Source: Aspidiotus rigidus (lineage: Eukaryota; Arthropoda; Insecta; Hemiptera; Diaspididae). Taken from it: a stretch of 64,000 nt of DNA. Position 1 is the stretch's first letter. Each line of letters starts with the position of its first letter. A program made the position numbers and the translations under genes. Location: assembly GCA_035079385.1 (NCBI GenBank), contig JAVHKY010000012.1:1036501-1100500 (forward strand). Reading direction: 5' to 3'. This document shows, piece by piece, positions 46,560 through 59,049 of the stretch. The notes beneath the pieces are model-generated. The model was not told the origin of the DNA. It saw nothing but the letters and a program-made list of their open reading frames with translations, and did no database searches.

Positions 46560-49500
46560 TGTTCTGTTGTGAGTTTTTTTCCAAATTTAGCATCTGTATC
46601 CGCTGTTCAGAGACTCTTAAAAACGTTGGTGCTCATCAATAGAGTTGATTTAGCAGTGCAAGGAACCTTCTCTATCATATGAACTGTATTACAGAAAGGT
46701 AGCTCAGTTTGAAGAAGAGAATCGACTCTGGAATAGTTTCAATTTTCATAATCAATATTAGTCACTTTTGATTATTCGATTTCGATGATCTGTTACCACC
46801 TGAACAGTGAAATTTCCCCAAATCTTATCTCTATGAGGTTTCGAAACATGGTTGTAAAAGTTCAGAGCTCGAAATTTTCGCCAGTCGTTCTTAACTTGAA
46901 TCCCTTCCAAGTCCCACCTCTTCTCATACTTCGAGTCCATAAGAAAAATTTCTGCACGTTTCACTTGAAAGTGAAAAACTTTCTCAAGTCTCAAGGTGCG
47001 AAAATTCCAAATAGTGCAAAATAAAGCCTCCCGTGGAACATAATACTCTAGCTACAGAAGTTTTCAACTTTCGAGTGGTGACAATCAAGTCACTAAAATA
47101 ATGATGAATTGGCAGACCATGTAATTTTGAACATCGAGAATCTTTCGTTCATAACTTTACGTAAGAGGTGACAAGTTTTCACACTATACCTAGCGGGTTA
47201 TAACTCGATTTGAAATTTAAAATAAGCCTATACCTGGAAAAATATTAATATTGTGAAAGTAACTTCACGTGTCTCGTAATTTATTTACCAAAACCGAGAC
47301 GCTCCTTCGCTTTTAGGAAGTTATACGCGTTCCCCGCGATGGACAGACTCGGAATTTTTACATGATTTGTGAATGAAATACTATTCCCCGTACTTTCTCG
47401 CGTATGGTCCATAAACCAGCCTGCGATATGCTCTCCAACTGTCTTTTCTAGTGTGGGTCACCGCTCACTACGACTTTATTTATGACGTTCCGAGTCCACC
47501 GCGCATTCCAAAATTATTAATTCTGACAACCCATCCTAATTTTCATCTTTCGCCTGGAAAAGATTTGATACGTTTATAACATTCCTAAACATTTATTTCT
47601 CTTCTTCATTTTACCAAGATTTGTAAAGCGTGCTAGCTGTTGTAGTTCTCTTCAGTCTATTGTTCGTATGTGCGCCAATGTAAAGGCAACAACTAAGAAA
47701 AAAAAAAAAAAAACGACAAGGTAACGTTGTTGAACATTATTATGATTATGATTATAATATACTCCTAGGTTGTAAACTGCTCGTAAAACGCGTCGGATGT
47801 AACCGACTGATTATAATTAATTAATACGCGCGATGGTAATACTCCCAATACACTCTCGCACACAATGCGGCGAAGTTTTATCCAGCCATTTTAATTAGCT
47901 CGCATTTTTTTATACCATCGTCATCAACGGTGTACACATCATACAATAAGGGCAGAGAGCCCCTACAGCCAGCACAGCACGTATAATTTGAGTACGCGCA
48001 GCCACAACTTTTTCATTTTGATTACCTATTTTCAGCGTGTTTATTAATACTTGGAATTGCTGACTGAATTTATTCAAATTGCAGGTATCGTGTACCGGTA
48101 ACTGTTTTCTGCGGTCGTATTTTTGAAACACATTGGTCAAATGAGAGGATCGTAATAAAATCCTGAAAGTCTTTCGGGAATTGCATACGGGGGTTCGACC
48201 TAGAACCCCAGCCCTCCCGAGGAGGACATCTCTAAGTTGATCATCTTTTTCCGATTCAAAGACGCATGAAGACAAGAATGAGAGCGACGACTAAACGAAA
48301 TGAACCAAAACCATCGCATCGAATGATGTATTTTCACTACACGACTGTATCATCTCACAGATCGTTGCCATGGGCACCACGAGAGTAAATTTTTCATCGC
48401 TTGTCACGCCGCATACACAGAAGCGCGTCAAATCGAACATTGAAATGCTAAGTACAAATGTACATACGTACAGGGCGAGAAATCAATCAGAAAAGTGTGA
48501 CATCGTTACAGATTTATATTTCGAACGGAGAATTTGCTTTGGTAAATTAAATACCTGTAAGGAAACGTTCGTCTTCTATGAGGAAAACGACAGTATAGAA
48601 GACAACCGAGAAGAAAGAAGTATATTATTATAACCTCTCTGGTATAACGTTGCCTATATGACAAAACGAGAGTACTTATTGTTCATTGAAACAGGCAAAC
48701 AAAGAAGTAAATTGTAATGAGACGAAGGAACAGGGCTGTTTATATATGTTCGCAAGCTTATACGTGCCCAACTATTATCAGAACCGGTACTGTATGGTCA
48801 TAATATGTAGGTCTAATGCTTATCTAATAGAGCATAGTCGTACGAACACCAGTATCTGTGACAAATGAAACTAATACATTTTGTGCTGTCATAAAAAGTT
48901 ATTGTCGACTGCTTCTACGGTATCAATTTAAGGGGTTCGTAATCCGTTGGGAATCTTTATTTCACCTCGTCGTTCCTAATTTCAGGCTTCCTATGTCAAA
49001 TCTTTGTACATGTAAAATAGAGATATAGAGACGTACAAGCGGCATTTTCTGCCGCGTTGTCCTCGAAGACAACCAGTTTCGGGTGCTGAAGGTCGCGATC
49101 TCAGTGATATTGGAAGCGAAGAAAATTACGCTGTATTTTTGCGCGCGACGACACTTTTACGATCATTTTAAATAATAAGGGAGGGTAAAATCGTGAGCAA
49201 GAGAACTAATTTTGTGAACGAAGATATTCTTCGCCGAAGGAAGCGAATACCTTACTTTCTAGTCGTTTGAATCAGATTGGATAGTTGATAAAACCATAGA
49301 TGGTAGACAGACGAGTAACTTGAAAAAAAAATTCATGAAGAGGACGAGAGATGAGTGTTCTACAATTTCGTTTGCAATGAGGGCTCAATGGAAAGGGGGG
49401 CTCACAGCATCTTGGCTATAAGAATGAGTTTGTGGTTATCACAGGTCTACCAACGAAGAACATGGAAGGTGAAAGTGAAATAATGACGCAAGAACAACAA

Positions 49501-49780
49501 CTAAATGTATAATTGTCCAGCAATGATAGAAAATTGTACACAGCACTTGAAATAAGATTAGCTAAAGGAAAAACTACTGTATCTAAGAGCGATTTCATTA
49601 TGTTGAAGATGAAAATCAAGAATAAAATTTCCAAGTTATTGAGAGAAAAGCTGTTCTATAATTTTTATTATTTTTTTTTCCACATCCACCGTCCATCATC
49701 CAGAATTTTTTGACCTTAAAACCGTGAAAAACTGTGAATTTATTGAAAAGGGCTGGGAAGTTGTTCTGTGGCAGGTTTGT
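46560..49780. other. Unique DNA, no supported gene
   Basis: A poly-A run lies at about 47699-47713 and a cluster of TAATTA strings at 47805-47900. A frame near 49422-49510 reads NEFVVITGLPTKNMEGESE before a stop; it could be a fragment of a retroelement ORF1, but that is a guess. Confidence 0.4.
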
Positions 49781-49853
49781 AAGTACGAAAGAGAATCGAC
49801 TCTAAAATAATCGATTTCGGAAGTCGATCTTTCAATTTTAATTACATGTACTT

Positions 49854-51440
49854 CCCCCCCCCCCCTCCTTCCAGGAAAGTTCAGAACTTTCTAAGCTCAT
49901 GAGAAAAAATTTTTCAAGTCCAACAAGCTGGAACGAACAGCTCAAAAATCAAAAGTTTTGTAAATCTCGAGGTCGAAAAGTTTTGGACGACCGATAGCGA
50001 TACTTTTTGATATTGAAGCTTCTAATCGCACAGGTTTGCTATTAATATTTCCAATTTTCGAGAACTTGAAGAAATTTCAAGCTTCAACCCCTGTACGTAG
50101 GTGGGGCTCGGAACGAAATTCGAGCTCTGAATTTCCATTTACGAGTAGTTAAAGAAAATTTCAAGCTCCTAACCTTCATGGAGAAGCGACTTAGAGAAAT
50201 TGATGATCTATTTACGGGTAGGAACGGAAAAATTTTCGAGCTTTGAACCTCTATAAATAAGGGCTTTGGAAACATTTCAAGTTACAAACCTTCACGGAGG
50301 ACGATATGGAAGAATTCCGACCCCTGAACCTCTAAATATAAAGAATTCTCAAGCTCCAACTTTTATGAAAGAGCGACTTGCAGAAATTCAAGGTAACATC
50401 TGTAGGGTCAAGATTTAGAAAAATATTGAGCTGTGAAGCTAAAAATTTCGACTTCCGCAAAGCTTCAAAGTGAAGGCACTTTGAAGAATTTCTAGCCCAA
50501 AACCTCAGAATATTAAGAACTCGAGGGTTATGATCTGGAAAAGTTTCGGACTCTAAACCTCTAAATAGGAGGAAAAAATTTCAACTTCCAACTTTTCTCA
50601 GAGGAAGGACGGACTCGGAAGAACTTCGAATCCCGAACCTCTAAATATGAAGAACTTTGAGGAATTTTACGCAACAAAACTTTACGGAGAAGCGACTAGA
50701 GGAAATTTGAGCTTAGAAGGAACGATGGCTCTCTCAACGAAGTTGTTTGAGGAACGCCATAAACCTGTTCTGTAGGGCGAATTGGTTGTGATATTGAGGA
50801 TTGTTTCAATTTCCCCGAATCCCCCACCCATCATAAGTACACATTTCGAATGTCGATATTTTTCTAAAATTTCCCTCGTGTCATACATAGATCGATATTC
50901 AGAATTTTCCAACTCGAACTCGTTAGATGATTGACATTTTCCGACTACTTTGATGGTCGAGATTTTTCTACAAATTTCTCCAAATCTGAATCCTTTGATG
51001 GTTGAAATTTTTCCAAGTCTTCCTTCAATCATGTATAGCTTAATATTTAAAATTTTTCTAAGCTTAAATCCTTTATTAGGGTAGGTCAGTTGTTGCTGAC
51101 GGCGAGACGCCAAAATTCTTAAGAAAACCCACTTTTCTGATGTTAGAAATTTGAAACCATGAGGTCTTAGAGGAGGACTAGAAAAAAATCTCAGGAAGAA
51201 CTTGAGAGATCAGAAAAAGCCCGAGTTCCTCTATAAAGGAGGGACTAGGAGAAATTTCAACTTTCAAGCAATTTAAGAGGGAGAGGCCAGAAAAAATATT
51301 ACCAGTAATTTGACAAAATGAGGATCACGAACAAGCAGGGGGGAGGAGGGAACTTCAAAATGTTGCTGGTGAACTAAAAGCTAGATACGACTGGGGTAAT
51401 TTAGTTAATGATCTGAAAAGTTTGAAGGAGGGGGGAGGAG
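49854..51440. repeat. Long degenerate minisatellite-related block
   Basis: After the C12 run at 49854-49865, variants of GAAAAATTTCGAGCTTTGAACC, CCTCTAAATATGAAGAA and CTTCACGGAGAAGCGACTTG recur about every 45-60 bases to 50700. Then a family end (CTCAACGAAGTTGTTTGAGG, CCTGTTCTGTAGGGCG) at about 50733 is followed by minus-orientation minisatellite units to about 51080, and plus-orientation traces to about 51440. The 143-codon minus frame at 50682-51113 lies wholly in this repeat. Confidence 0.65.
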
Positions 51441-51449
51441 GACTTGAGA

Positions 51450-53510
51450 AACACTCGGGACCATTCGCCCTCTTCATTTTAGCGCCGTTTCTCCAGTTCA
51501 AATCAAGCAGAACCAATGAAATATTCTCCCTTTCTGTCTAAGTGATGAACTCGTACGTACACGGTTCACCGATCCGATTTTGGAAGAAGTCCGAAGGGCA
51601 CTCGATAGACCAAAATTAATACGCGTACGATATTCTAATTTTTGATACATTTGATATATCGCGCGATACTACGCGGGTAAGCGAGTAAGTAATGTTTTCT
51701 GCGTGGTAACCGCAATATCGAAACAACCCCATTTTAAAAACCCTTATAACAGTTGACACGCAGTACCTAGATCGTTAAAAATTCTCCTGATTAATTTTTT
51801 CGGTCGCAAGAAAGATCGCACCCGTATTTGTGTACACACTAAAAACACGACGCGCTATTTGAAAGGGTGGCCGCCATATTGTTACTATTAAAGTGGAACC
51901 ATATTTACCCGCTATTTAGGCCACGTTCCGTTTTGTGAATATCCATTCAAAGGTGGTTATTTGTTTCAATTTACGCGAGTATATAAGCGTTCTAACTTTC
52001 GAGTAACAACAACTTCTGTCAAAACCCAGCTTTCGTTTCCTACCAACGAATGGATATAAATTTAATCGCGATTCATTCGAACGCCTTGCGCCCATAAGAA
52101 ATACTTGAGTCTACTACGTTCGAATCAGTAATGCCTGATGCGATAGGTTTCTGGATATCATCAAAGTAATTTCATACGGGTATATCTGTAGAGTGAAAAA
52201 AATGAGGTAAGACAGACAGTAAAAGCTTATGTGGGATACAATGACATGCTTTCCAACAAATATACGTAAAAAGGAAACACGGTGCATAGTATACCATTTG
52301 TACAGACTACCATTCAATATTATGAATATACATAAAAAAAAAAAAAGAACAACAACGAGAAAAAACGTGTTTTAAAAAGAACTGAATGCGGAGGGGTACG
52401 TCTATTGAAAAATAGCTCTTCAAAATGTAGCCTGACCGAATGAAATTCACAGAAACAAATGCGTAATAAACAAGTGGAACGTATTTAATCACTATGGCAT
52501 TGATGATAATGCTGCGGAGGAAATGTAATTAAGTATAAGTCGTTACTTAAAAAAGAAGGAAAGAGTGATTCGATCGATGACTATCTGCATGCTCAAAATG
52601 CACACCATGCAAGAAAAGCTACAAAAATTGAGTTGTACAACTATTGACCTTTGAGAAGTAGAATGAACCAGAAGACTAAAAATTCACAGAGTATAGCAGA
52701 ATTGACGGGTTTTACCATTAGTGAGAGAAAAAAGAAGAAGAAAAGATCCGAGTTCGTTTCTAATCGATTTTTTCCTTAATGCTGTAAGATTCAATTGAAA
52801 ACCTAGTTAGCAATGGGACGCGTGTCTTCTGATATCTGTCGTCTGTTGTCTATATCTATACTGGGGATTATTGTAAAAGATTAAGTTTGTCAGTTTCTCT
52901 TTCTTCTACGAGATCTTTTTTTCTTTCATTAACGGAATAAATTTTTCATTCTCTATACACGCTAACTTCGGAATTTTAATGTAAAATCTCAAGGTCGCGT
53001 TCTTTGTTTCTACACACAGAAAAAAAAAACGTATCTTGCATATATCGGATTTTAATATTCTTAAACACACCAGATACTGATGGATGAGCGATTATTTTTA
53101 ATACGTATCAAAGGATCTTCGTTTACGAAAAAAATTCATGATGGTTCTCGCGCGCACAAAACCTGAACAATATACGTTCATAAAGAGACTAATTTCGTGT
53201 TTTTGATAATTGGATAATTACACTGAAACAAAATTAATTAATTATTTTTTCAAACAATGGATGCTGGTCCTCTAGTCGCGAATTAGATAAATGTATGTAC
53301 ATCTGCACTTTCTCTTACGGCATGGAAAACCAAATCACTGTATGACACTCGAAAATGAATCACAGGATTTCACAAATTTTCTCCTCATCCCTGCCATATC
53401 TGCATTTTGGACTATGAGCGAAGGCAAAGCTAAGACTTGTCCATGGGTAATTATACCCGCAGTTGATTATTTTAACAGCGAACCTGCTCTGTGGGGAGTC
53501 TCCCCCGCAA
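51450..53510. other. Unique DNA, no supported gene
   Basis: AT-rich, with short homopolymers and no recognised repeat or coding segment. Confidence 0.45.
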
Positions 53511-53519
53511 GGTCGAACC

Positions 53520-53970
53520 CATCCTAATAGAGGAGGTGGACTTGGAAAAATTTCGACTTGCAAACTATCCTACTGTAGGGTTGGACTTGGAGAAATTCTG
53601 ACTTCTCAGCTGTAGATGATAGGAGATGGACTTGAAAAATTTCAGCTTCCGACCTGAAGATGATAGGAGGCGGACTTGGAGAATTTTGATTTCTGACTTT
53701 CACAATGAAGTCATCCCTTTTTTAGGAAGAGACAAAAAGAAACATCATTCTGACCCACCATTATACGATAAGAGTTGGCGACTTGGAGAAATTTCGACTT
53801 TCGACTTCTCAGCAACAGATGATAGGTGGACTTGGCCAATTTCGATTTCCAAGCTACTACATGTAGGAAGGTAGACTCAAAAACTTTTGACTTCAAAGCT
53901 AAATGTGACTTGGAAAAATTTTGACTTTCGACTTCCAAGTTATAAATGAAAGGCGTTTTCCTAAGTCACC
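53520..53970 (+). repeat. 46-bp minisatellite array, plus orientation
   Basis: At least seven units of the form GATAGGAGGTGGACTTGGAA followed by AAATTTCGACTTCCAAGCTA occur, near 53530, 53580, 53625, 53665, 53775, 53825 and 53905. Spacing is mostly 45-50 bp with two longer gaps. A family end related to AGAACAGGTTTCCTGCACTC lies at 54007-54026. Confidence 0.8.
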
Positions 53971-55115
53971 CTCATCTCATATAAATGCTTGAACCACTTC
54001 GCCACTTAGAACAGGTTTCCTGCACTCCTTGTTCCAAGCGCGAATTTACGGGGGAAGGGAATTCCATTGTTCAAGAATTTTGTATGGTCAAATTGCGAAT
54101 TTTCAGCCTTTTTTAGAGGTTTTGGGAGGGGATATATCCCCCCCTCTAAATCCGCTCGTTCAACTTTGTCATAGAAGCAGTCGCTCTTAAACGCATCTTT
54201 TCGAGAAGGTAGGCCCAATTTTGGCTGAACAGAGGATCTGGATCTACAGTACAGCCCTGAAATTCGAAGATATTATGCTCAGTTCAAGCTAGCGTATACA
54301 TGCAGAGTATCTCTGTTTCAACTGATGGTGCCCAAAAGCAGACTTTCTTTTCACAACTTTTCTATGTTTTTCAACTCATGAGCAGGAGGATAAGAATTTC
54401 TGGAAATACGATTTCCCAAGTTATAACCAGATACACTGAAAGAATTACAACAAAGAGTAATTTACGATGACCAAACCTTTGAGTATGCCTCCTTTCAGAA
54501 TTTCTGGAAACTTTAGTCTCCGACAATGGTTCGCGCCGGAAGTGCCAAATAATTTTGTTCTCGGGTAGTGAATAATATCACTTCGATCGTGGGATCTAAA
54601 TGAAACATTCCCTTTGCAAGTACCCATCCTACCAAACGAATTTCCGGTTGTTCCCCGAATTTCATTATTTCTACACAAAACACCGTCTTGGTCCATCGCA
54701 AGATCAAAGAGACCTTTTTGTCTTGGTCGTATAGCCATTATTTTCTTGGGAAATAAATCACAAATTCGAAGATACGCGGATCGATGAATTAACAAACACT
54801 TGAGAACCGATGGTACTTCAATTGTTGCTTAAGGGACTGAATAATTTACGCGGTAATGGTTCATCAATTACAAGGTGTGCATTGAAAAATAAAAAAGAAA
54901 ATTGACAGCCATCGCAGAAATTCATTCTTAACCAGTTTCGTACCATGGGGCTCTACAATTCTAGAAACTGTCAAGTACTTGTCGGCTATAGAAACGAAGA
55001 ATATTAAACAACGCCAAGAATCAATTATCGGAGTGTCTTCAAAGACAAACCTTAAGTACTAGCCGCGCAAAGGACACCAGGGTAACGAGACATGAACTAG
55101 ATTTTCGTACTCAGG
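53971..55115. other. Unclassified DNA
   Basis: No gene or repeat is recognised apart from the minisatellite family end at about 54007. A 116-codon minus-strand frame (54445-54795) overlaps another minus frame and has no recognisable motif. Confidence 0.35.
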
Positions 55116-55117
55116 TA

Positions 55118-55460
55118 GGAGACACATTGTTTTGCTGGCACAATCCATATCCGTCATATATTTAAGGGTACTACATACAGTCAGTGATAGAGCGTTACAA
55201 ATCGACAAAATCTGTAGGTAATTAGAATAAATACAAGAAATAGCAACAAAAAGGTGAGAAAAGTTTTCTACCTCCCAGAGGTTGGAGACACATTGTCTTG
55301 CTGACACGATCGATATCCTTCCACAAATTATACTTATTTAAGGGTACTACATACAGTCAGTGATAGAGCGTTACAAATCGACAAAATCTGTAGGTAATTA
55401 GAATAAATAGAAGAAATTGCAACAAAAAGGTGAGAAAAGTTTTCTACCTCCCAGAGAGGT
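55118..55460. repeat. Recent direct duplication, about 166-177 bp
   Basis: GGAGACACATTGT starts at 55118 and 55284. From TATTTAAGGGTACTACATAC to TTTTCTACCTCCCAGAG the two units differ by only a few bases; the second carries about 15 extra bases (around CCACAAATTATACT). Confidence 0.9.
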
Positions 55461-55464
55461 TCGG

Positions 55465-56240
55465 CGAACAGAGATATGAAAATAGTCTACTAGTTGACAA
55501 TAATTAACACAAAAGATCCCGAGGTACCTGAAGATTGAATGTCTGAAAATTCTTCCTAACCGGGTCAGTTTTGTGTGATTAATTTGGACAAACTATACAT
55601 AAAATTCTAAACGTCCTTAGAGACACTTCGGTATGAAAAATCATAGGACGGATTTTTTGTTCATCATTCTCTGGTATATATTCTTTCATTTTCTAGTTTT
55701 TTTTTCCAATTGGGTGGTCTTTAATAAGAAAAAGGATTGGGAACATGGCTATTCTCTAGTGGTCCAGCGAATGGCGACATATAAACTGTCTACCAACCAA
55801 CAATAATTACCTGAAACAGACCCCTTAGAAAGCTGAGGATTGAATGTATGAAACTTTTTCTTAATCTTATAATTTTTTATTAGCCTCTGTTTGTTATCCG
55901 AGAATTATAATCCCCTAAACAATCAGGGGAATGGGTATACTCGCAAACGTTGATCGATTCTTTGACGCCAAGGTTTTTTTTCGCGACAAGTCACGAACAC
56001 TACTATGTCTGGTTTCATTCTACTTTTTAGGTATGAAAAAGTATAGGACGGGCACAAGTTGGTGATCTTTTCTACTGCGTCCCTTAGTATCCTTTTTTTC
56101 CCTAGTTTTTTCAAAGGGATGCATTTTGGGTGGTCTAGAAAACGACATCGAACGGCCCTCAGTGGCCTGGTGGAAAAACACTCGCTTCACCTCTAATAGA
56201 TTTTTTTTTTTTTGAAGGGTCGACACGTGATTTTGTACAT
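55465..56240. repeat. Old diverged tandem duplication, about 300-400-bp units
   Basis: Paired landmarks: CAACAATAATTACC-like and GAAGATTGAATGTCTGAAA at about 55530 and 55830; TATGAAAAATCATAGGACGG at 55632 and TATGAAAAAGTATAGGACGG at 56031; CCAATTGGGTGGTCTTTA at 55708 and GCATTTTGGGTGGTCTAGAA at 56121. The units are old and contain unequal indels. Confidence 0.65.
56148..56230 (+). ncRNA. tRNA-like segment, possible SINE head
   Basis: AGTGGCCTGGTGG at about 56161 fits an internal RNA polymerase III box A (TGGCNNAGTGG type), and GGGTCGACACG about 50 bases downstream loosely resembles box B (GGTTCGANNCC). CACTCGCTTCACC between them is anticodon-arm-like, but an acceptor stem does not form, so it is not a tRNA gene. 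A tRNA-derived SINE remnant is possible. Confidence 0.2.
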
Positions 56241-58245
56241 GAAACATTAAGAAATTATCGCGGCGCAAAATTCAGAAATTTGTTTCATAGACAAGTGTTT
56301 TTTTTTTTTTTTTGGTCGTCTTATCATCGTAAATGTAATATTTCTATCTAGTACAACACACGTTTTCGCAACAAAGTCGCTCTCTTTCTTCTAATCATTA
56401 CTCCTTATCTCGGAGCCAGAACTTTTGGACAAGGCGAGCGCTTCCGTTTACAGAACTCGATACTGAACATTGAAATTAGATTATTCATAACTGAAGGGTA
56501 CAACGGGAAAAGAGTGAATGCTCGAACAAAGGAGTTTTTGCATTAATGAGAGAAACCTGTTTCTCTAGATCGTTTCGTTTGAAAACTCACCCTTTCCCCT
56601 CCACACTACGCGAGTATTTTGCATCTCATGTATCTCTCATGAAGGTGCTCAGAACTAGTTATACTTTGTTCCATTCATTTACGAACGATGTCATATTTAG
56701 CGAGGTGTTGTGCGCAAGAATTTGCAACCATCTCCGCAATTTAATGCAGTTCATCTAATTTGAAATTTTTTACGAGCTATAAAGATTTAATCTCCGTATT
56801 TTCCATGAACTCGCGGGTGCTTAGGAAAAAACGCTTAACTAAAAAATTTGTCTCCCGAATGAATTTTCTGGCTCTACCTAAACGGCTTAAACCTTACGAA
56901 ATATGTCGTCGCGTGGGCTTAAATGATAATTTTAAAAGTAAATAATTTTCATTTTTGTAACTTATCACGTCGCAAATCAAGCAAAGCAGCCAATTTTTCG
57001 TTCTTTCTTTCATCGTTTTCATAAATCCTAGGTACTACGGCGATTGTGTTCGAAGTCGAAGATTCAACCTCTCACCGCATTCACCATCAAAGTCGACTTT
57101 GCACTCCGGTATGATGAAGTGTATTTTCGTTTACGCGAACTTCGTTGATCTCTTCGATTTCACAAAATAATTTACATACCGCGATACCGAACTGATTGAG
57201 CGACTTTCTAATAAATGCGTTACGATAGGAAATCACATTTCCTCCGCATTGGATGAAGGGTTCATAAATTCGCCAATAAGATACAGATAGGTTTATTGCG
57301 GCTTAACACGACTGCGCGGATACCGCAATGAAAAACAGATTGGTTGGAAGTTACGACGTATACCATAAAGTATTATGAGTTACCGGGATGTTGAAAATAT
57401 TGTCGATATTCGTTTCGACTATACAAACTAAGCACACTTTTGGAAATAATTTATTATTATTATCACCATCATCCGCGAGTATATACTCTGTAAAATATCC
57501 TTTCACAAAAATTCTACACGGAACAGGTTTCTCGATCTTGATCCGCGGTGATTTGCCATTTTTCTTCACAATCTCTGCGATCCGACGCGCGAAATTCCGA
57601 ATCAAGTCTTCAAAATATCCGTTTTTATTTCGGAAAATTAAAATTTTTCGTTCGACATCTTAGAGCTGCGGACCAATTACTATACATACAATAGCTTCGC
57701 AAATTTCACCAGACGTGTATGCATTTATAATATATTTTATACCTAGCTCGGGATGCAATCAGAGCAGATGAATATCTTAAATACTCGACTATCCGATGTA
57801 TGCAGCAAGATGGAAACTCTTCTAAAGATGCATTAGCATTTTTGATGGTAATCGAATTTAATCGACGACTTAAAACATCCTAACGTCATTTTAAAGGTTC
57901 GAAATAAGTCACTGAGATATGTATCTATACACGTAACACACGTTACTCTCATATATTTTATCCAGAGAACAACGTGTTTTTTCTGATTAATCCATTACCA
58001 TCGCGCTATTCTTTTTATCATATAGGTATAGGTATATAATTCGTAAACGCGCGACGGAATTTCGGTATATACGCCGGTTGCGATAAAAGACCTATAAAAA
58101 GAAGGGAGAAAAAAAAATAAAAGGAAATCGGATCGAAATCCCGATAAGTTGAGAAATAGGAGTAATTTAATACTTTGTAATGATGGTATCGATTTTTTTC
58201 CTCGCTTTTTTCAATACTAATCAATTTATCGGTTCGTTTGGCCCA
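56241..58245. other. Unique DNA, no supported gene
   Basis: A T-run lies at about 56299-56314. Overlapping frames at 57351-57663 on both strands have no recognisable motif. No repeat is seen. Confidence 0.45.
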
Positions 58246-58248
58246 ATT

Positions 58249-58462
58249 GGTAAACAAACAGGAGTTAATCCAGGAGGCCGCTTATTCCTATCGATTTACA
58301 TGGCATATCAAATCTTTATCGATAACGCGTATCGAATCTGTTAACGGAACGTTTAAGATCCGTCTTTTTTCTTTTTATCTATACGTATACATCTTAATTT
58401 GAATGTAATCTAACGATGGAAACAATTTGTCTCAATTTATGGCTAATTTTATTAAGTAATAG
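58249..58462 (+). repeat. Dispersed duplicate, copy 1
   Basis: GGTAAACAAACAGGAGTTAA, ATCGATTTACATGGCATATC, ATCGATAACGCGTATCGAAT, CTGTTAACGGAACG and GAAACAATTTGTCTCAATTT match in order the segment at 61805-61985, with one extra stretch of about 30 bp here. Both copies are interrupted by stops in every frame, so they are non-coding. Confidence 0.85.
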
Positions 58463-58514
58463 GAACGACTTGTATCAGTCATCCCCCTTTTAATTTATTT
58501 CTTCCGCGTCTTTC

Positions 58515-59036
58515 TTCTATGCAGTATAGAGCAACTATGTAGAGGTCCGAAATACGTTCGCGCACGCGAACCAAAGCGTGGAAGGGGGAGCAGGGAGTCG
58601 CACTTGCGCCAAAATTCCTTCTCAGGCTACTACATTAGCACCAATTAATCGCTGAATAGCTGATAAAAGACAAATCTCTGCGCCGCTGAAAACGCCAGAA
58701 ATTTCGCTTCACCTTCTGTCTTAAAGACTCTCGCCATTTTTCGGTCGAACTCATAATTCCAAAAAAATGACGACATTCTATGCAGTATAGAGCAACTATG
58801 TAGAGGTCCGAAATACGTTCGCGCACGCGAACCAAAGCGTGGAAGGGGGAGCAGGGAGTCGCACTTGCGCCAAAATTCCTTCTCAGGCTACTACATTAGC
58901 ACCAATTAATCGCTGAATAGCTGATAAAAGACAAATCTCTGCGCCGCTGAAAACGCCAGAAATTTCGCTTCACCTTCTGTCTTAAAGACTCTCGCCATTT
59001 TTCGGTCGAACTCATAATTCCAAAAAAATGACGACA
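58515..59036. repeat. Perfect 261-bp tandem duplication
   Basis: The unit starts TTCTATGCAGTATAGAGCAA at 58515 and again at 58776, and both units read the same to ...AAAAATGACGACA at 58775 and 59036. I found no difference by eye. The unit contains a hairpin-forming GTTCGCGCACGCGAAC and is CpG-rich on one side. Minus-strand frames give the same short peptide twice (MSSTEKWRESLRQKVKRNFW...); I do not recognise it. Confidence 0.92.
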
Positions 59037-59049
59037 AAGGAAAAAACTA

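Noticed and set aside
50682..51113. 143-codon minus-strand frame
   Set aside because: It lies entirely in minisatellite-related repeat; its internal peptide repeats mirror the DNA unit.
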